From: Ignavibacteriales bacterium
GTDB taxonomy: Bacteria; Bacteroidota; Ignavibacteria; Ignavibacteriales; Ignavibacteriaceae
Direction: 5' to 3'
Assembly (NCBI GenBank): GCA_027347125.1
Contig: DAIERC010000170.1
Span: 1-7,916 of the forward strand
Length of the DNA stretch: 7,916 nt
Shown here piece after piece: positions 4,734 to 7,916 of this stretch; the stretch's first letter is position 1; each line of letters starts with the position of its first letter. The notes under the pieces were generated by a model. That model was not told the DNA's origin and made no database searches. It saw nothing but the letters and a program-made list of their open reading frames with translations. The translations under genes were made by a program, and so were the position numbers.

Positions 4734-7199
4734 ATGAAAAAAATCAAAATAATTCTTCCGCTTATTATTGTAACGGCTGTTTCCGTCGTTATATACTATA
4801 CATTCTATAAAGATTCTAGCCTGCTTGGCGGGTTAAGCATTAAATTCGACAAAGAACAAATTAAAGAAAAAGCCGCTCTTCTTGTGCAAGATCTTTCAGT
4901 GCCGGTAAAAGGATTGAAAGTTGAAGCAAGGCTGAAAGCAAACAAGGAATTATTAAGGCAGGTTCAGCAGGAATACGGTTTTAAGAAGGGGAACGAGTTA
5001 ATTCGAAAATCGCTGCCGGGTTATTACTGGGAAATTAATTGGATGAACGAGGACAACTCTTCCTTTACTATTCACAGCGGTTCCGATACTAAAATTAAAT
5101 ACGACGGGGAAAACATATCTGTTCAGTATGATAATTCGGGCAATCTATTGTTTTTTAACCGGGGCATAAAGGATTCTACCAAACTTCCATCGTTATCACA
5201 GAACCGGGCAAGAGATCTGGTGAGAAATTTTATTTCCAAATTCGGGACAATACAAAATCTTTCACAAAGTTCTTCGGATACTGCAAAACCCGCCGAATAC
5301 TCTTTTATCTCCGGTACAAACGAGCTTTATAATTTTAAGATAGAAAGAAGAATAGAACTTCCGCATAGAGTTGATTATCAATATACATGGTCGGGCAAAT
5401 CATCCTACGTAGATGATAATATTAAAATGGAAGTTACTGTGTCCGGCAATGTTATTTCAAACTTCAAAGTTACTTATGATATTCCTGCAAGATATACTAC
5501 TGACAATTCAAGCATTTACCTGTCGTCTATAGTAATTTTATTCTACTTGATAATTATAATAATGGTTACCGTTCTTGCTTACAGAAAAGTAAAAGCGTAC
5601 GAAATAGGTTTCCGCACTGCTTTTATAATGGCGGTTATTGTTATTATAAGTTCCGGGCTTCAAGTTTATACGGAAGTAATTGATGCCTCTTTAACCGCAA
5701 AGATATTCAGTCTTGTTTTAGGTCCGCTTTTTCTGGGCGCAGCGTTATTTATTACCTGGGCGGTAAGTGAAACGGTAACGCGCGAAACATGGAAGGAGAA
5801 ATTGCTTCCGGTTGATCTTTTAACAAAAGGATATTTTACTCATTCCAAAATTGGCGAGGCTGTATTCAGGGGTTTAACATTCGGGCTGGGGCTTTCGGCA
5901 GCGTGGTTTATTCTTCTATACGTGGTGCAAAATTTTACCGGCGTCTGGAGCGCTTCGTACAATACGCTTTTGTTATCTCATTTAAATTCATCAAGCCCTT
6001 CTTTGAGCATACTGGATAAATTTATATACACTTCCATATTTCTTGTGGCGGTATATTTTAATCTTATTACTTCCGGGCTTAAAAGAAGATTTAAATCCAC
6101 GGCAACGTTAATAATTACCGTTGGAGTAATCTGGGGGCTTGTAAACTCGAACGATATTCACCCGGTTCTTATAGGCATATGTTTAGAAATAATTATCGGA
6201 TTGGTTTTAACGTGGACTTATATAAAGTACGACGGTTTGACCACGCTGCTGGCATTAACCGCATTTTATACATCAAGTAAAGGATTTGCTCTTTTTACAT
6301 TGGGTCATCCTGTTTATACGCAATCGGGATATTTTCTTGTAGGTATTTTCTTGCTGCTGGTAATCTTTGCACTTTATGCCGTATTTGGAAAAGATAAAAA
6401 AATAGACTTTAACGCTATTGCACCTGCCTTTGTTGCGAATATTACGGAAAGGCAGCGCCTGCAAAGAGAACTTGAGATTGCAAGAGAAGTTCAGATGAGT
6501 TTTTTGCCGAGGAAAAATCCTCAATTCAAAGGTCTTGAAATTGCGTCTAGTTGTATCCCGGCGCTGGAGGTAGGCGGCGATTATTATGATTTTGTTTTGC
6601 ATGATGAACATAAGCTTGGAGTAATAATAGGCGATGTTTCGGGCAAAGGCACGCAAGCCGCTTTTTACATGACTCTTACCAAGGGTTTTCTAAAAGCTGT
6701 TTCAAGGTCTTTCAGTTCGCCGGCTCAATTCTTAAGAGAAATGAATTCGCTCTTTTACGATAATGTTGAGCGAGGTACTTTTATAAGCATGGTTTACGGA
6801 ATATTTGATATCGAAAATAAAAAATTTACACTGGCCAGGGCAGGCCATAACCCGGTAATTGTTAGGAACTCATCGCCGGAATCTGTGGAAACACTTAATC
6901 CCACAGGCCTGGCGCTCGGATTGGAAAAGGGGACGGTATTTAACAGTACAATAAAAGAGGTTGAAATACCTATCGCGCGGAACGATGTGTTTGTTTTTTA
7001 TACCGACGGATTTACCGAAGCGATGAACAAAACAAAAGATGAGTTTGGCGAAGAGCGGCTTATAAAACTTGTGGAACAAAACTCAATTTTATCTGCCGAG
7101 GAAATTCTTGATGCGATTATAAAGGAAGCTAAAATTTTTATGGGCAGAACTCCGCAGCACGACGATATGACAATGGTTGTGGTTAAAATTAATTATTAA
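4734..7199 (+). CDS. Membrane SpoIIE-type phosphatase with PepSY-like ectodomain and degenerate CPBP-protease-like membrane domain
   Basis: This 821-residue protein has four parts. (1) An N-terminal membrane helix (5-25). (2) A ~235-residue extracytoplasmic region (26-261). Its pattern of a short helix (QNRARDLVRNFISKF, 156-170) followed by strands ending in a VSGNVISNF-type turn resembles YcdB/PepSY-like domains. (3) About nine further hydrophobic segments between 262 and 551. Their order and landmarks (SETVTRETW at 345-353) resemble large CPBP (Abi) intramembrane proteases, but the expected catalytic Glu-Glu-x3-Arg and His positions are replaced. (4) A helical linker (570-590) and a full SpoIIE/PP2C phosphatase domain (about 590-820) with intact GGDYYDF (614-620), GDVSGKG (633-639), RAGHNP (702-707), FYTDGFTE (755-762) and HDD (809-811). 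The phosphatase half should be active in the cytoplasm, presumably on a phosphorylated STAS-domain protein, with the other parts sensing an envelope signal. The ATG has no clear Shine-Dalgarno but overlaps the stop of a 14-codon leader frame. The phosphatase assignment is very secure; the CPBP relationship is inferred from memory of the family. Confidence 0.9.
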   Translation: MKKIKIILPLIIVTAVSVVIYYTFYKDSSLLGGLSIKFDKEQIKEKAALLVQDLSVPVKGLKVEARLKANKELLRQVQQEYGFKKGNELIRKSLPGYYWEINWMNEDNSSFTIHSGSDTKIKYDGENISVQYDNSGNLLFFNRGIKDSTKLPSLSQNRARDLVRNFISKFGTIQNLSQSSSDTAKPAEYSFISGTNELYNFKIERRIELPHRVDYQYTWSGKSSYVDDNIKMEVTVSGNVISNFKVTYDIPARYTTDNSSIYLSSIVILFYLIIIIMVTVLAYRKVKAYEIGFRTAFIMAVIVIISSGLQVYTEVIDASLTAKIFSLVLGPLFLGAALFITWAVSETVTRETWKEKLLPVDLLTKGYFTHSKIGEAVFRGLTFGLGLSAAWFILLYVVQNFTGVWSASYNTLLLSHLNSSSPSLSILDKFIYTSIFLVAVYFNLITSGLKRRFKSTATLIITVGVIWGLVNSNDIHPVLIGICLEIIIGLVLTWTYIKYDGLTTLLALTAFYTSSKGFALFTLGHPVYTQSGYFLVGIFLLLVIFALYAVFGKDKKIDFNAIAPAFVANITERQRLQRELEIAREVQMSFLPRKNPQFKGLEIASSCIPALEVGGDYYDFVLHDEHKLGVIIGDVSGKGTQAAFYMTLTKGFLKAVSRSFSSPAQFLREMNSLFYDNVERGTFISMVYGIFDIENKKFTLARAGHNPVIVRNSSPESVETLNPTGLALGLEKGTVFNSTIKEVEIPIARNDVFVFYTDGFTEAMNKTKDEFGEERLIKLVEQNSILSAEEILDAIIKEAKIFMGRTPQHDDMTMVVVKINY

Positions 7200-7255
7200 T
7201 TTTTTACCAACGTGCGCGTAAATATAATTCTCTTTTGCTGCGGTGAATTTGTAAT

Positions 7256-7370
7256 TCATCTTACATAAAACCAAATCTTTGGAGTATCGGAATGACGTAA
7301 CCATGGAGTAAATCTGATAATTACATTATTCCATTCTTTCATGAAATGCGTAATGTAAGTTAGTAATTTA
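7256..7370. repeat. Intergenic repeat element, copy 2
   Basis: This ~115-base stretch shares, in the same order and orientation, the blocks of 4435-4552. They are TCATCTTAC (7256-7264), CTTTGGAGTATCGGAATG (7277-7294), ATTCCATTCTTTCAT (7328-7342), and a right-end block at 7350-7370 beginning GTAATGTAAG and ending AGTAATTTA. Its ends are also inverted: CTTACAT (7260-7266) faces ATGTAAG (7353-7359). The middle has diverged by substitutions and small insertions or deletions. Similarity was judged by eye only. Confidence 0.4.
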
Positions 7371-7374
7371 TAAT
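7369..7374 (+). promoter_or_regulatory. Candidate -10 box for the hydrolase gene
   Basis: TATAAT is an exact -10 consensus and lies 42 bases before the hydrolase ATG, giving a leader of about 36 bases. No good -35 box is seen 16-19 bases upstream (ATGCGT region), so this may be an activator-dependent promoter or chance in AT-rich DNA. Confidence 0.35.
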
Positions 7375-7403
7375 TGCACGTGAATTTTCCGGATAAATTT
7401 TTC

Positions 7404-7410
7404 GAAAGGA
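7404..7410 (+). promoter_or_regulatory. Ribosome binding site of the hydrolase gene
   Basis: GAAAGGA sits six bases before ATG 7417. It is the clearest Shine-Dalgarno in the window and fixes the start of the downstream gene. Confidence 0.7.
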
Positions 7411-7416
7411 TATTTT

Positions 7417-7916
7417 ATGAAATCTTTTTCCAAAATTTTTGTGCTGTTAATCCTTTTAGGTCTTGGTACTAAGATTAAAGCGGTAAATTTAATTAATCTT
7501 CCTAAAGACGGCGTGCAATATGAAACGCTCACATTTCGTTTTGATGAGAACCTGCCGTTTGAAAATCCCTTTGATCTTATAACTAATCAAGTTGAGTTGC
7601 ACATCTTGCAGCCGGATTATACCAGGCTGGTTCTTTCTTTTTTTTATAATGGATTGAATAAAGACAGCGTCGAAAAATGGGAAGCGCGTTTTGCTCCCAA
7701 ACAAGCGGGCGTTTACTGGTTTAGCATGGTTATAAACGGTAAAACACAAGAGCAATTCCAGGTGGTAGTAAAAGCCGATAATGAAAAGGTGCAAAGTGCT
7801 ATTGTGTTGTCTAAAAAGTTAGGCGTGTTTAAATACGATAGTGGAGAAGCGTTTCGCGGAATCGGTATGAATGTGTGCTGGGCAAATAATTTTGAATACT
7901 ACTTCAAGAAGATGAA
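7417..7916 (+). CDS. Secreted glycoside hydrolase with N-terminal DUF5060 domain; C-terminus cut by the window edge
   Basis: Only the first 166 codons are in the window. Residues 1-22 form a signal peptide: KSFSK, a Leu/Ile/Val-rich core and a likely cleavage after KIKA22. Residues about 33-118 fit a DUF5060-type immunoglobulin-like domain, with strands such as ETLTFRF, RLVLSFFYNG and WEARFAPKQAGVYWFSMVI. This domain typically precedes (beta/alpha)8 glycoside hydrolase domains in secreted polysaccharide-degrading enzymes. The segment VFKYDSGEAFRGIGMNVCWA (137-156) followed by YYFKKM matches the usual first strand and helix of such a catalytic barrel. The catalytic acids lie beyond the window, so family (GH5-like or related) and substrate cannot be stated. 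A strong ribosome binding site supports the start. It is codirectional with the phosphatase gene but 217 bases away, so probably a separate transcript. Confidence 0.8.
   Translation, partial: MKSFSKIFVLLILLGLGTKIKAVNLINLPKDGVQYETLTFRFDENLPFENPFDLITNQVELHILQPDYTRLVLSFFYNGLNKDSVEKWEARFAPKQAGVYWFSMVINGKTQEQFQVVVKADNEKVQSAIVLSKKLGVFKYDSGEAFRGIGMNVCWANNFEYYFKKM

Larger units (their letters stand above)
7200..7416. other. Intergenic region between the phosphatase and hydrolase genes
   Basis: No gene is visible in these 217 bases. They hold a weak AT-rich inverted repeat, TGAATT-TGT-AATTCA at 7244-7258, too weak to call as a terminator. They also hold copy 2 of the intergenic element and the promoter and ribosome binding site of the hydrolase gene. 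Confidence 0.5.

Noticed and set aside
4734..6386. Annotating the N-terminal half of the 821-residue protein as an active CPBP protease
   Set aside because: The Glu-Glu-x3-Arg and His motifs needed for activity are not present in the corresponding segments.
7244..7258. TGAATT-TGT-AATTCA as a terminator of the phosphatase gene
   Set aside because: The stem is six AT-dominated pairs and is not followed by a T-run, so it is too weak to call.
6273..7304. Three minus-strand open frames (127, 69 and 71 codons) opposite the phosphatase domain
   Set aside because: They overlap conserved catalytic motifs of the sense gene and have basic, low-complexity translations typical of antisense frames.
7489..7794. 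Minus-strand open frame of 101 codons
   Set aside because: It is antisense to the DUF5060 hydrolase gene, whose signal peptide and ribosome binding site are clear.
1..7916. CRISPR array, tRNA/rRNA genes, transposase or defence system
   Set aside because: No regularly spaced repeats, cloverleaf sequences, rRNA motifs, transposase motifs or nuclease/helicase genes were seen. The two related intergenic elements are single and diverged.

Overview
The window is moderately AT-rich, gene-dense bacterial DNA with five protein-coding genes, two of them cut by the window ends. The likely source is a Gram-negative member of the Bacteroidota/Chlorobi/Ignavibacteria neighbourhood. This rests on the AT-rich codon use, the secreted Sel1-repeat and DUF5060-type hydrolase proteins, and the multi-domain SpoIIE-type phosphatases. 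It is inference: no rRNA or other taxonomic marker is present.

The left part (1-4103) is on the minus strand. Read in the direction of transcription it holds three genes. First is a secreted Sel1-repeat protein (4103-2475), followed by a hairpin that probably terminates it (2459-2430). Next is a YbdL-like methionine aminotransferase (2128-971). Last, 53 bases downstream and probably in the same operon, is a two-helix membrane SpoIIE/RsbU-type PP2C phosphatase that starts at a TTG codon (917) and runs off the left edge.

A 630-base divergent intergenic region (4104-4733) follows. It is rich in structure: a small hairpin in the Sel1-gene leader, a ~118-base element with inverted-repeat ends, a 12-base direct repeat and a promoter-like TTGACA.

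The right part (4734-7916) is on the plus strand. It holds an 821-residue protein whose first ~550 residues look like a CPBP (Abi) intramembrane-protease architecture with every catalytic residue lost, joined to a complete SpoIIE-type serine phosphatase. After a 217-base gap comes the start of a secreted DUF5060-type glycoside hydrolase. That gap carries a second, diverged copy of the ~115-base element, so the phosphatase gene lies between two direct copies.

The most interesting points are the pseudo-protease/phosphatase fusion and the pair of related intergenic elements around it. Two membrane-anchored SpoIIE phosphatases lie within 8 kb, but no anti-sigma factor kinase, STAS-domain antagonist or sigma factor is visible, so their partners must be encoded elsewhere. 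No RNA genes, CRISPR arrays, transposase genes or phage genes were recognised.
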